A stretch of 64,000 nt of DNA from Verrucomicrobia bacterium LP2A (GTDB lineage Bacteria; Verrucomicrobiota; Verrucomicrobiia; Methylacidiphilales; Methylacidiphilaceae). The number at the start of each line of letters is the position of its first letter. Position 1 is the stretch's first letter. Shown here in pieces: positions 43,205 through 51,606 of the stretch. The stretch is from NCBI GenBank assembly GCA_000526255.1, contig JAFS01000001.1:1116001-1180000 (forward strand), written 5' to 3'. The position numbers were made by a program, and so were the translations under genes. The notes under the pieces are model-generated. The model was not told the origin of the DNA. It did no database searches and saw nothing but the letters and a program-made list of their open reading frames with translations.

Positions 43205-43729
43205 CTATCCCCGGATCTCCGAGACTTCCCGCCTCCCCATGCGTAACCGATCGTCTCCGGAAAGGATCTCCTCGAGTCCCTTCCAGCCCACGTCGTCGAT
43301 CTCGTTGAAGAGGCGGAGGTAAATTGCGACATCAAGGGTCGGGTAGCGAGCGAGAAGCCCTTCAAGCGCCGCCCGAAGCTTTTCCGAGGACGGCTCCTCC
43401 GGAAACGCCTCGACCACCCCCTGTCGGTCGTGCGGGATCTCGAGCGCATCGAGCCAGGCGCAGAGCATCGGTGCGCGCGTGTGTACAAGCCAGCGGGAGA
43501 AGAGATGGGAGGAAATCTCCTCGCTCTGCGGTAGAGAAAGCACGTGGCTGGAGAGCTGATGCCGCTCGGTCTTAGCCATCTCCAAGAGCTTCGCCTGCCG
43601 GATCCCGAGGCGGCGGCTGGTCAGCTCGACCACGACGCGGTAGAGCCGCTTATCGGAGTCCCGTACCGCCAGAAGGATCTCATGGACCAATTCCTCTGGA
43701 ATTTCCTGCCAAAGAATGCACGTTGCCAT
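43205..43729 (-). CDS. Conserved-looking hypothetical protein
   Basis: 174 residues, soluble, mostly helical (IPEELVHEILLAVRDSDKRL, TERHQLSSHVLSLPQSEEI, LFNEIDDVGWKGLEEILSGD). I do not recognise a domain. It sits 11 bases upstream of xseB on the same strand and its start lies just beside the divergent nfo leader, so it is probably the first gene of the xseB-dxs transcript. Codon use matches the core genes, so it is likely a lineage-specific housekeeping gene. Confidence 0.72.
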   Translation of the reverse strand: MATCILWQEIPEELVHEILLAVRDSDKRLYRVVVELTSRRLGIRQAKLLEMAKTERHQLSSHVLSLPQSEEISSHLFSRWLVHTRAPMLCAWLDALEIPHDRQGVVEAFPEEPSSEKLRAALEGLLARYPTLDVAIYLRLFNEIDDVGWKGLEEILSGDDRLRMGRREVSEIRG

Positions 43730-43803
43730 GCGCGTTGTGGGGAGTCATCTTGCCTCCGCAGTTCAAAAAGACAATCGTTTTCCACGATCATCGGAACCGG
43801 AGA

Positions 43804-44862
43804 ATGCGGAAAGGCCCAAGGAAGGAAGAAGAAGACCGGCAGATCCCCGCCGCTGAAGACCGAGCCCCTGCCCTCCCGCTCTCCCCTTCCGAGCTCTCCG
43901 GCCACCTCCTGGGGGCCCATGTCTCGATCGCTGGAGGAGTCGAGCGCGCGGTCGAGCGTGCGCTCCAATGCGGCTTTTCCGCGGCGCAGATCTTCCTCAA
44001 GAACTGCCGGCAATGGAGGGCCCCGGCGCTCAGGCCGGAGGAAGCCTCGGCCTTCCGCAAGGCCGCCTCCGCCTCGGGTCTCTTCTTCTTCGGACATGCC
44101 GGCTACCTCCTCAACCTCGCCTCTGCCTCGGATCTCCTTGCGGAGCAATCTCTCCAAGCGCTCCGCGACGAGGTGGAGCGTGCCAAGCTTCTGGGACTTC
44201 CCTTCCTCGTCCTGCATCCCGGAACGGCCGCCCGCGGCGAAGAGCCCGAAGCGGCCCTCTCCCGGCTGGCCCACCGGCTCCGGAGCCTCTTCCCGAAGGG
44301 CTCTTTGCAGCCGGAAGTCGGGATTGCGCTCGAGACGATGGCGGGCCAAGGAAGCCAGCTCGGATGGCGTCTGGAGCAGCTTTCCTGGCTTCTCGAGGAG
44401 CTCGACGACCCACGCCGGTTCGGAATCTGCCTGGATACCGCGCACCTCTGGGCAGCTGGCTACCCGATCGCGACGCCGGCCGGCTATCGGGCCTTCACCG
44501 CAGAGCTCGAAGAGCGACGACTCGCCGCCCGGGTCTGGGCCATTCATCTCAACGACTCGGCAGCGCCGTTCGGATCGCGGCGGGATCGCCACGAGCATCT
44601 CGGACGGGGGACCTTGGGCCTTTCCGCCTTCGGCCAGATCCTCCAGGATCCGCGCTGGTCCCGGGTCCCGATGGTCCTGGAGACGCCCAAAGAAGACGGA
44701 GGGGAGGCCGACTGTCGCAACCTGCGCGCGATCCTGCCGTTCCTATCCGAAAAGCCCCCTGGAACCCGATTGGAAAAGGCCCGCAGGGCACCGAAAAACG
44801 GAAAAAAAGCGCTAGCGTTCCTTCCGGACCGGACCTATAGGGTATATCATGAGTCAACCTAA
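43804..44862 (+). CDS. nfo: Deoxyribonuclease IV-like AP endonuclease
   Basis: About 352 residues, with a TIM-barrel zinc endonuclease core preceded by a ~35-residue charged leader. Family motifs: LGAHVSIAGGVERAVERAL, AAQIFLKNCRQWR, VLHPGTAARGEE, ICLDTAHLWAAGY, AIHLNDSAAPFGSRRDRHEH and the terminal metal-ligand LETPKEDGG. The enzyme cleaves abasic sites in base-excision repair. ATG 43804 is preferred; upstream sequence overlaps the divergent gene's start. The C-terminal tail overlaps the glutaredoxin gene by 14 bases, so the two are co-transcribed. Confidence 0.93.
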   Translation: MRKGPRKEEEDRQIPAAEDRAPALPLSPSELSGHLLGAHVSIAGGVERAVERALQCGFSAAQIFLKNCRQWRAPALRPEEASAFRKAASASGLFFFGHAGYLLNLASASDLLAEQSLQALRDEVERAKLLGLPFLVLHPGTAARGEEPEAALSRLAHRLRSLFPKGSLQPEVGIALETMAGQGSQLGWRLEQLSWLLEELDDPRRFGICLDTAHLWAAGYPIATPAGYRAFTAELEERRLAARVWAIHLNDSAAPFGSRRDRHEHLGRGTLGLSAFGQILQDPRWSRVPMVLETPKEDGGEADCRNLRAILPFLSEKPPGTRLEKARRAPKNGKKALAFLPDRTYRVYHEST

Positions 44863-45187
44863 GATCATTGCCTATCTGAAGCCCACCTGCGGCTGGAGCC
44901 AAGGCGTGCGGGCGATCTTCCGCAAATATCAGCTTCCCTACGAAGACCGCGACATCGTCAATGTGCCGGCGTTCCGGGAGGAGATGATGCAGAAGAGCGG
45001 CCAACCCCTTTCCCCGTGCGTCGAGGTCGATGGCGAAATGCTCGCCGACGTCAGCGGCCAGGAACTCGAAAAATGGCTTTTCGCCAAGGGCTTCGTTCAA
45101 GAGAGCGATCGCCCGGTGGAAGCTCCGACCGACCAGGGGTGCTCGGGCGAGCACCACGGCGAGATCCCCGTCAAGTTCAACTTCTAA
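44849..45187 (+). CDS. Glutaredoxin-like protein with CGWS active site
   Basis: 112 residues with a thioredoxin-fold N-terminus: IIAYLKPTCGWSQGVRAIFR, then LPYEDRDIVNVP and GQPLSPCVEVDGEMLADVSG. The single Cys of CGWS makes it monothiol at the active-site position. A C-terminal extension (DQGCSGEHHGEIPVKFNF) carries another Cys and two His. It starts inside the 3' end of nfo and converges with the uracil-DNA glycosylase gene with a 4-base overlap. A redox or iron-sulfur role is plausible but unproven. Confidence 0.85.
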   Translation: MSQPKIIAYLKPTCGWSQGVRAIFRKYQLPYEDRDIVNVPAFREEMMQKSGQPLSPCVEVDGEMLADVSGQELEKWLFAKGFVQESDRPVEAPTDQGCSGEHHGEIPVKFNF

Positions 45188-45960
45188 CTTCCCCGTCTCT
45201 CCCTCGGAAGCGGGCTCTCGAGGAGCTCGCGGGCGCGGGAGAAGACGGCGTCGAACATCGCCTCGGTCAACCGGCCGGTGAAGGTGTTCTGTTGGCTCGG
45301 GTGATACGAGGCGAGGAGAGCGCGCTTTCCCGGAAGCGCGATCTCTGCCCCGTGGGCAAAGGGAGCCTTCGCCCGAAGGAACTGTCCCCTTTCTTCCGGC
45401 CAGCGCTCCCGGGCCCAGCGGAGGAGAGTCTCGAAAGCCATGCCGCCGAGAGCGACAAAAACCTGAAGGCGGCTGAGCGCATCGAGCTCTCGCGCAAGGA
45501 AGGGGTAGCAGTTCCGTCGCTCGGAGGGCAAAGGCCGATTTTCCGGCGGACAACAGCGGACGGCGGCGCTCACGAAGCAGTCGGTGAGCTGCAGGCCGTC
45601 TTCCCGATCGCGCGAGAGGGGCTGATTGGCAAAGCCCGCCCGGTGGAGCGCGCGGAAGAGCCAGTCCCCGCTCCGGTCCCCGGTAAAGATCCTGCCCGTC
45701 CGGTTGCCTCCATGCGCGGCGGGCGCCAAGCCGAGCAGGAGAAGGCGGGCGCGCGGGTCTCCGAACCCCGGCACCGGCTTGGCCCAGTAGCGCCATCCCG
45801 CATAGCGCCTGGGGGCATGCGCAGCCGCCTCCTCGCGCCAGGCCACCAGGCGGGGACAGCGGCGGCAATCCACGACCTCGCCTTCGATGGCCGCGAGGAG
45901 CCGATCAGAAGAACTCCCTTCCCCCGGCGAATGGCCCCCCTCGCCTTTCCGCCGCGTCAT
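45184..45960 (-). CDS. Family-5 uracil-DNA glycosylase (UdgB-like)
   Basis: 258 residues from the ATG at 45960. The N-terminal cysteine pair CRRCPRLVAWREE belongs to an iron-sulfur cluster as in family 4/5 enzymes. The UdgB signature GLAPAAHGGNRTGRIFTGD is intact and the C-terminal motif is LASYHPSQQNTFTGRLT. These enzymes excise uracil and other deaminated bases. The start codon overlaps the stop of the upstream deaminase gene (ATGA, 45957-45960), so a deaminase and a deaminated-base repair enzyme are translationally coupled. Confidence 0.92.
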   Translation of the reverse strand: MTRRKGEGGHSPGEGSSSDRLLAAIEGEVVDCRRCPRLVAWREEAAAHAPRRYAGWRYWAKPVPGFGDPRARLLLLGLAPAAHGGNRTGRIFTGDRSGDWLFRALHRAGFANQPLSRDREDGLQLTDCFVSAAVRCCPPENRPLPSERRNCYPFLARELDALSRLQVFVALGGMAFETLLRWARERWPEERGQFLRAKAPFAHGAEIALPGKRALLASYHPSQQNTFTGRLTEAMFDAVFSRARELLESPLPRERRGS

Positions 45961-46442
45961 GGTCCGAAGCTCCCTCCGGCCCCCCGTTCTCCCTCGCGAA
46001 GCCCGATGTCTTCCTCCCAAGCGAGGGGAGAGCGGCGGATGAACGCGCCGAGCAGCTCCCGGCACTCGGCGTCATCCCTCACCTCGACCGCCACCCCGCA
46101 GCGACGCAACAGCTCTTCCGACCCGAGGAAGGTCCGGTTTTCCCCAATGACCACCCGGGGGATGCGGTAGAGGAGGATCGCCCCCGTGCACATCGGGCAG
46201 GGCGAAAGGGTCGTATAGAGGGTGCAGGAGCGGTAGAGGGAGGCGGGCTGACGACCGAGGTTCTCGAGGGCGTCCATTTCTCCGTGACGGATCGCGCTCC
46301 CCCACTGGATCCTACGATTGCGGCCCCGCGCCAGGATCTGGTCTCCCTGGACGATCACCGCGCCAATGGGGATGCCACCTTCTGCCAGGCCCGCGCGCGC
46401 CTCGGCGATCGCTGCTTCCAGGAATGGGTCGGGGGAGGACAT
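45957..46442 (-). CDS. Cytosine-deaminase-like nucleoside/base deaminase
   Basis: 161 residues. Zinc-deaminase motifs HGEMDALENLG (catalytic His and Glu) and SPCPMCTGAILLYRIPRVVI (Cys pair) are intact, and ENRTFLGSEELL follows. The overall style is closest to the yeast FCY1-type cytosine deaminase and differs from TadA. It would convert cytosine to uracil in pyrimidine salvage, with substrate inferred. The gene is first in an operon with the uracil-DNA glycosylase. Confidence 0.85.
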   Translation of the reverse strand: MSSPDPFLEAAIAEARAGLAEGGIPIGAVIVQGDQILARGRNRRIQWGSAIRHGEMDALENLGRQPASLYRSCTLYTTLSPCPMCTGAILLYRIPRVVIGENRTFLGSEELLRRCGVAVEVRDDAECRELLGAFIRRSPLAWEEDIGLREGERGAGGSFGP

Positions 46443-46833
46443 CTCAGCTCTTCTGGCCGCTTTTCACCTCACTTGGACCCTTACTGCACCATCCGCGCAA
46501 GGAATATCGTCTTGGAGCTCGTCGGGTGCATTTTCCCGCCCCTTCCCCATTGCGCCCATCGGTAGCAGATAAGAGCAAAGCATTGACTGCGCCTTTGGCG
46601 GAACGCTATTCTTGTGCCCCGACGGGAAGTTCCGGCCAGCGTTTTCCGCGCATTCCGCTTGTGGACGGCAGCGAAGCTGAGGAAGAGCTTCGTCCTGCTT
46701 CCGGGCTTCCGATCCTGGCGCCTGTGGCCTGGGGCTGCGGGCGCGATCCAACCATTCGAACGAAGTGCTTTTCCCTTTCTGGAGGAAGGCGCTACGGCGA
46801 AGAGACAAACCGAGGGAAGAAAGGAGAACGAGC
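46443..46833. other. Divergent intergenic region between the deaminase and HAD genes
   Basis: 391 bases with no convincing gene. It contains a sigma-70-like promoter pointing right (next entry) and must hold the promoter of the leftward deaminase operon. No riboswitch or repeat was recognised. Confidence 0.45.
46583..46612 (+). promoter_or_regulatory. Sigma-70-like promoter for the HAD phosphatase
   Basis: TTGACT (46583-46588) and TATTCT (46607-46612) are separated by 18 bases. The expected start near 46619 leaves a ~215-base leader before the ATG at 46834. Confidence 0.5.
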
Positions 46834-47559
46834 ATGACCGCACGGGAACGGCAGGATGGAGCCAGCAAGGTGGATCTTCGGGCAAGCTCTTCTCCCCGGG
46901 ACGGGCAGTGGGCCGCCATCTTTGACTGGGACGGTGTGTTGGCCAACTCCATGGGCCCTCATCTCGAGAGCTGGCACCGTCTCGCCGAAGAGGAGCGGCG
47001 GCTGCTTCCTCCCGACTTTTTCCTCCCCTCCTTTGGCAAGAAGAACGACTGGGTGATTCCGCATCTGCTCCGCTGGACGGAGGATCCCCACGAAATCTCG
47101 CGCATCGGTGCGCGAAAGGAGGAGCTCTATCGCGCCATCGTTGCGGAGCGGGGAGTCGAGCTTTATCCCGGAGGGCTGACTCTGTGCGCGTCGCTTGCGA
47201 ACGGGTCGATTCCCATGGCCATCGCTTCCTCGACGGCGCGAGCCAATATCGAGCTCACTCTCGATCAGTTTGACCTCCGGCATTTCTTCCAGGCGATCGT
47301 GACGGCCGAGGATGTGCACCAAGGCAAGCCCGATCCAGAGGTCTTCCTCCTCGCGGCCAAGCGAATCGGAGTCTCACCGGAGCGGTGCGTCGTCTTTGAG
47401 GATGCGCCAGCCGGAGTGGAGGCGGGCATACGGGCGGGCATGCGGGTAATCGCCGTCACGACGACCAACCCCGCGGAGGCGCTCCGGAACGCGGATCGAA
47501 CCCTCCCGGGCCTCGAGGGGTTGACCGCCTCCCAAATCGAGGAGTGGTTCTCCCGCTGA
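46834..47559 (+). CDS. HAD-family phosphatase (beta-phosphoglucomutase-like)
   Basis: 241 residues. HAD motif I is FDWDGVLANS, motif II AIASSTARAN, and motif III/IV GKPDPEVFLLAAKRIG with VVFEDAPAGVEAG. A helical cap between them (SWHRLAEEERRLLPPDFFLP) is typical of beta-phosphoglucomutase and sugar-phosphatase relatives. The ATG at 46834 has an AAGGAG ribosome binding site. The longer frame from 46765 is leader. It converges with the phosphotransferase gene. The precise sugar phosphate is unknown. Confidence 0.88.
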   Translation: MTARERQDGASKVDLRASSSPRDGQWAAIFDWDGVLANSMGPHLESWHRLAEEERRLLPPDFFLPSFGKKNDWVIPHLLRWTEDPHEISRIGARKEELYRAIVAERGVELYPGGLTLCASLANGSIPMAIASSTARANIELTLDQFDLRHFFQAIVTAEDVHQGKPDPEVFLLAAKRIGVSPERCVVFEDAPAGVEAGIRAGMRVIAVTTTNPAEALRNADRTLPGLEGLTASQIEEWFSR

Positions 47560-47575
47560 GGGCGGCACGCGTGCC

Positions 47576-48739
47576 TCAGGCGGCCGCGTTGCCTTGGAAC
47601 TTCCAATCGCTTCCCCGTTCCAGCCTTTCGATCGGCACCATTCTGCCGCCATTCTTTTCGAGCGAGAGGCGCAGCTCGGGCAAGTGATCCTGAATCAACC
47701 GGTTGAGCAGCAAAACGCCGGTGGCATAGATTGCGACGCCCTTCGACTCCTTCTCGTCTCTCGCCAGGTGGAACGGCATGTCCGAGATGAAATGGATCCC
47801 CTCATTGAAGAGCGAGAGCATCGCCACCTCTTCCTTCGAGGCGTAGCGGGAGAGAATCCCCTCCAGGCTCTCGGAGATGCGGTTGTATTTCTCGTATGCC
47901 GGCGTCGGAGGGAAGCTGAGATCGATTGCGGCTTCCCCCTCCTTGGCCTCCCAATCCACCTGAAATTCTCCCCGGTGGATCAGATCATACTTTCCGCGAG
48001 CGGAATGGTAGAGCTTGCCGGCATCGTACCAAGCATCGCAATAGCCATAACCCCGCGGATCGACCAGCTTGAACGAGCCTGTCTCGCGATCCACCAGGAT
48101 GTTGTCGAAGTGGAGATCGCCATGAACGAAGGGAGAGACCGCTTCCGGTCGCAGCTTCTCCTGGATCTCCGGGGCTTCCTCGATCGCCTTGAGAATCGCC
48201 GGGGCATTGAAGCACTCCTCCCCTTGGATGACGATCCGATCGGCAAGAATGAGCTTTTCGAAGAGCGGCGCTTTCTGCATCGTTTCCGAAAAGCGTGCCC
48301 ATGCTCGCAGAAAGTGGAGCTGCTCCAAATAATCGTCCGGGGGAGGTGTCGCTTCCCGGCCGTAGGCGTGCGCAAAGAGGAAATCGAGAATCCGTCTGAG
48401 CCACTCCGTCCCTTCCGCGGCGCTTGCCTCGCCGTCGCAGAGGATCCTCCGCAGCGTCGGCAGGGCGATGAACTCCTGCTCCATCGCCACCGCTGAGGAC
48501 GAGACATACGATCGAATCACCTTGGGAAATTTTTCCGCGAGGTCCTCCGGAAGCTGCTGCAAGAAACGGACTTCGTCCTTGAGCTTGCGGGCGCCGTCCC
48601 CTTTGGCCTGCTTATGCAGGTAGGAGATGACCTTGGTCCCGGCATGAGATCCTCCGATTCTCCCCATGCTTGCGTCGATCCGATCCGGAACGAGTTGCTT
48701 TTCTTCGAACACGCCGTCACCGACTTGCACCTTGATCAT
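47576..48739 (-). CDS. Aminoglycoside-phosphotransferase-fold kinase
   Basis: 387 residues. The catalytic loop VHGDLHFDNILVDRET and metal-binding KLVDPRGYGYCDAWYDAGKL define the APH/choline-kinase fold. The N-lobe has an unusual opening (VQVGDGVFEEKQLVPDRIDA) and a Gly-rich segment RIGGSHAGTKV. These kinases phosphorylate sugars, choline or amino alcohols. The gene follows the RmlD-like reductase by 11 bases in one operon, which hints at polysaccharide or capsule decoration rather than drug resistance, though this is an inference. Confidence 0.8.
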   Translation of the reverse strand: MIKVQVGDGVFEEKQLVPDRIDASMGRIGGSHAGTKVISYLHKQAKGDGARKLKDEVRFLQQLPEDLAEKFPKVIRSYVSSSAVAMEQEFIALPTLRRILCDGEASAAEGTEWLRRILDFLFAHAYGREATPPPDDYLEQLHFLRAWARFSETMQKAPLFEKLILADRIVIQGEECFNAPAILKAIEEAPEIQEKLRPEAVSPFVHGDLHFDNILVDRETGSFKLVDPRGYGYCDAWYDAGKLYHSARGKYDLIHRGEFQVDWEAKEGEAAIDLSFPPTPAYEKYNRISESLEGILSRYASKEEVAMLSLFNEGIHFISDMPFHLARDEKESKGVAIYATGVLLLNRLIQDHLPELRLSLEKNGGRMVPIERLERGSDWKFQGNAAA

Positions 48740-48750
48740 GGGATCCTCCG

Positions 48751-49728
48751 TTATTTGCTGGTTTGCCCTGTCGAGATTCCTGTCGCCCTCCGAGACGATT
48801 CCGCATCGCTCCGGAATCGCTCCGCAACTCGGACGATCGAGTCGCGCAAGGGGCGGAAGCGGAATCGGTCGGAAAGGGCCTGCAAAAACTTCTCATTCGA
48901 GAGCCGCATCGACGGGGGCCTTCGGGCGCGAGCGCCGCTCTCTTCCCCCTTCTTTTCCCGGACCAACCCTGCAGGCTTGCCCAAGTAATGCGCGAAGGCG
49001 CGCGCCAGGTCGAATTTCGTCGCCGTTTCCGAAGGAACGAGATGGATGATTCCCGAAAGGGATGAATCGGCCATGAGCCGGATCGCCTCCGCTGCCTCTT
49101 CCCGGAGCAGCGGGCTCCTCAGCTGTTGGTTGTCGTAGGATGCGGGCTGCTCCATCCAGAGCCGGAGCAGGGTGTCGGTAGCAAAATCGGTCCTCTCCGG
49201 AGGGGGAGCATACCCAAAGAGAAAGGGGAGCCGAATCACGAGATTCTGTGGAATCTCCAGAACCAGCTTCTCCGCCTCCGCCTTGGTCGCGCCGTAGACT
49301 TGCAGCGGGCAGACGGGGTCTTCCTCGATGTATGGCTCCTGCTTTCGTCCGTCGAAGACATAGTCGGTCGAAAGGAAGAGGAATCTTTTCCTTCTTCTCT
49401 GGCAAACCTCCAACAGATGGCGCGTCCCCTCCACGTTGACGCGCCAGGCCGTTTCGGGATCCGTTTCGCAGAGATCGGGGTCTGCGAGCGCCGCAGCATG
49501 AATGCAGGTCGCAAACGGGATCGCCTCAAGCAGTCGGCCCACCTCTTCCCCCCTTGTGAGATCGACCGCCAGCGGCTCCGCGCCGGGGATGGCGGGCCGA
49601 CGCGAGAGAGCGTAGACGAGCCGCTGGCCCGCCATCGCCTTTACGAGAGCGGCTCCCAAAAAACCACTCGCGCCGGTAACGAGAACCGGATCGGCGCTTC
49701 GTTGCTTTCCTTCGTTGCCTTGATTCAT
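48751..49728 (-). CDS. RmlD/dTDP-4-dehydrorhamnose-reductase-like SDR protein
   Basis: 325 residues from the ATG at 49728. The NAD(P)-binding loop VLVTGASGFLGAALVKAM, the HAAALADPDLCETDPE segment and the Y-x3-K site QVYGATKAEAEKL match RmlD-type extended short-chain dehydrogenases. They usually reduce dTDP-4-keto-6-deoxy sugars. No rmlA, rmlB or rmlC is in the window. It is the first gene of the pair with the APH-fold kinase. Confidence 0.82.
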   Translation of the reverse strand: MNQGNEGKQRSADPVLVTGASGFLGAALVKAMAGQRLVYALSRRPAIPGAEPLAVDLTRGEEVGRLLEAIPFATCIHAAALADPDLCETDPETAWRVNVEGTRHLLEVCQRRRKRFLFLSTDYVFDGRKQEPYIEEDPVCPLQVYGATKAEAEKLVLEIPQNLVIRLPFLFGYAPPPERTDFATDTLLRLWMEQPASYDNQQLRSPLLREEAAEAIRLMADSSLSGIIHLVPSETATKFDLARAFAHYLGKPAGLVREKKGEESGARARRPPSMRLSNEKFLQALSDRFRFRPLRDSIVRVAERFRSDAESSRRATGISTGQTSK

Positions 49729-50118
49729 TCTGCTTCGTGCATTTTTCAACCTTCTGCATTAAGAAGCGGAACTTTCGGCTCCGCTCCGGGATATGCTCCA
49801 GGAATCAAGCACCAAACCAAACGATCGATCCAAATGGGGAAACGGCAAGGGGAAAGAGAAAAGAGCGATCAAGAACCTTGCCTTAATGATAGATTAACTT
49901 ATGGGAGAAGGCGGTCAACCCTCTTTTTTGCTTTTCTTTCCTCCGAGCGGTTGCCCAAGCTCGCCGCCAGAGGCGGATGCGCCCGCTCCCCCACGATTCG
50001 TGGCCACGAGCCCGCCAAGCGCCTTGGCCTCCTCGACACGCAACCGATTCCATTCGGATTTTTGGAAATCTCCTCTTTTAGGATTGACCACCCCGGAAGT
50101 CCGGCTATTGTTACCGCA
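49729..50118. other. Intergenic leader upstream of the SAM riboswitch
   Basis: 390 bases between the divergent RmlD-like gene and the riboswitch. A short AT-rich section near 49860-49910 probably holds promoters for both directions, and a small palindrome (CCACGA/TCGTGG) lies near 50000, but no clean -35/-10 pair was found. No gene was seen. Confidence 0.4.
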
Positions 50119-50240
50119 ACTCTTATCGAGAGCGGCGGAGGGAACTGGCCCGACGAAACCGCGGCAACCGGGGAGAGGCGAAAGCCGATCCCGTCAGGTG
50201 CTAACCCCAGCTCCGGGAAGGCCCGGGGAAGGATGAGAGG
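50119..50240 (+). ncRNA. SAM-I (S-box) riboswitch
   Basis: The core matches the S-box consensus: CTCTTATCGAGAGCGG, GGAGGGAACTGGCCC, GAAACC and GCGGCAACC, then AGGTGCTAAC. The closing P1 helix pairs CTCTTATC (50120-50127) with GATGAGAG (50232-50239). S-box aptamers bind S-adenosylmethionine and shut off methionine/SAM genes. Here it precedes a threonine-synthase-like gene and a sulfur-carrier gene. Confidence 0.9.
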
Positions 50241-50266
50241 GATGAGAATCCCTATCGTAGCTCGTC

Positions 50267-50298
50267 GCATCGGTGAGAGCCAGAAAGGCAGCCGATGC
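50267..50298 (+). promoter_or_regulatory. Start-codon-sequestering hairpin
   Basis: GCATCGG (50267-50273) can pair with CCGATGC (50292-50298), enclosing the AAAGG ribosome binding site and burying the ATG at 50295. It lies just after the riboswitch P1 and could be the translational expression platform. No poly-U terminator was seen. Confidence 0.55.
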
Positions 50299-51569
50299 AG
50301 TCTGAGTTTTTTACGAACCTCCGGTGCCGCGAATGCGGCCGGCTCTATCCCAAAGAGGCCGTCCATGTCTGCGAATGGGACTTCGGCCCCCTCGAGGCGG
50401 TTTACGACTACGAAGCCATTCGCCAGCAGATCTCCCGGGATCGGATCGAATCCCGACCTCCCACGATGTGGCGTTATCGGGAGTTCCTCCCTCTGGACGG
50501 AGAGCCGACGGTCGGCACGCAGGTCGGCTTTACTCCGCTCGTCCGGGCCGACCGCCTGGCCAAGGCCCTCGGGGTGCGAGAAGCCTATGTCAAGAACGAC
50601 ACCGTCAACTACCCGACCCTCTCCTTCAAGGATCGGGTCGTGGCGGTCTCCCTCTCGCGAGCGAAGGAGATGGGATTTACCGTCGTCGCCTGCGCCTCGA
50701 CGGGAAATCTCGCCAACAGCGTCGCGGCCAATGCGGCGAGCGTCGGCCTCGAAAGCTACGTGCTGATTCCGTCCGACCTTGAGGCGTCGAAGGTTTTAGG
50801 AAGCCTCGTCTACGGAAGCCGGGTCATCGGGATTCGTGGACCGTACGACAAGGTCAACCGCCTCTGCTCGGAGATCGCCGGGAAATACCAGTGGGCGTTC
50901 GTCAACGTCAACCTCCGGCCCTACTACGCCGAGGGATCGAAGACCATGGGCTTCGAAATCGCGGAGCAGCTCGGCTGGCGCCTTCCCTCTCATACGGTGA
51001 TCCCGATGGCGAGCGGCTCGCTTTTGACCAAGATTGCCAAATCGTATCAAGAGTTGATCGTGACGAACCTGGTCGAAAAGACCCCTTTCGCCATCCATGG
51101 CGCTCAGGCCACTGGATGCAATCCGATCAGCGAGGCCTTTCGGAAGGGGACGGATCTCGTGCAGCCGGTGCCCAAGCCCCAGACCATCGCCAAGTCGCTG
51201 GCGATCGGCACGCCCGCCGACGGGTACTATGCGATTCAGACGATGCGGAAGAGCGGAGGAGCGGCCGAAGACGCCTCCGACGCGGAGATCCTCGCGGGCA
51301 TTCAGCTGCTGGCCGAAACCGCCGGAATCTTTGCGGAAACGGCCGGAGGAGTGACGGTGGCCTGTGCGCGCAAGCTCATCGCCTCCGGAAAGATTCCGGA
51401 AGACGCCTCGGTCGTGCTCTGCATCACGGGCCACGGCTTGAAGACGGCCGAAGCTCTCTCCGGAGTCTTGGCCTCGCCTCGAGTGATCGACCCGAGCTTG
51501 CGGGAATTCGACCGCCTGGTTTCCTCCGACTTGGGCCAAGCCTCCCTTCCGGAAACGGTCGCACCGTAG
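50295..51569 (+). CDS. thrC: Threonine-synthase-like PLP enzyme under SAM riboswitch
   Basis: 424 residues, fold-type II PLP enzyme. The N-terminal zinc-ribbon-like segment is LRCRECGRLYPKEAVHVCEW. The PLP lysine is in YPTLSFKDRVVAV and the phosphate cradle in CASTGNLANSVAANAASVG. By homology it converts O-phosphohomoserine to threonine. SAM-I control and the coupled sulfur-carrier and NIL genes make a role in sulfur transfer to a homoserine derivative (homocysteine formation) an attractive alternative. The start codon lies in the hairpin described above. A second thrC elsewhere in the genome would favour the alternative. Confidence 0.88.
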   Translation: MQSEFFTNLRCRECGRLYPKEAVHVCEWDFGPLEAVYDYEAIRQQISRDRIESRPPTMWRYREFLPLDGEPTVGTQVGFTPLVRADRLAKALGVREAYVKNDTVNYPTLSFKDRVVAVSLSRAKEMGFTVVACASTGNLANSVAANAASVGLESYVLIPSDLEASKVLGSLVYGSRVIGIRGPYDKVNRLCSEIAGKYQWAFVNVNLRPYYAEGSKTMGFEIAEQLGWRLPSHTVIPMASGSLLTKIAKSYQELIVTNLVEKTPFAIHGAQATGCNPISEAFRKGTDLVQPVPKPQTIAKSLAIGTPADGYYAIQTMRKSGGAAEDASDAEILAGIQLLAETAGIFAETAGGVTVACARKLIASGKIPEDASVVLCITGHGLKTAEALSGVLASPRVIDPSLREFDRLVSSDLGQASLPETVAP

Positions 51570-51606
51570 AGCCATGATTTTCAACCAGAGAAAGGAAAAC
51601 AAGACG

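Noticed and set aside
49899-50366. A 155-codon minus-strand frame in the thrC leader
   Set aside because: It is antisense to the SAM riboswitch, which explains the conservation-like structure.
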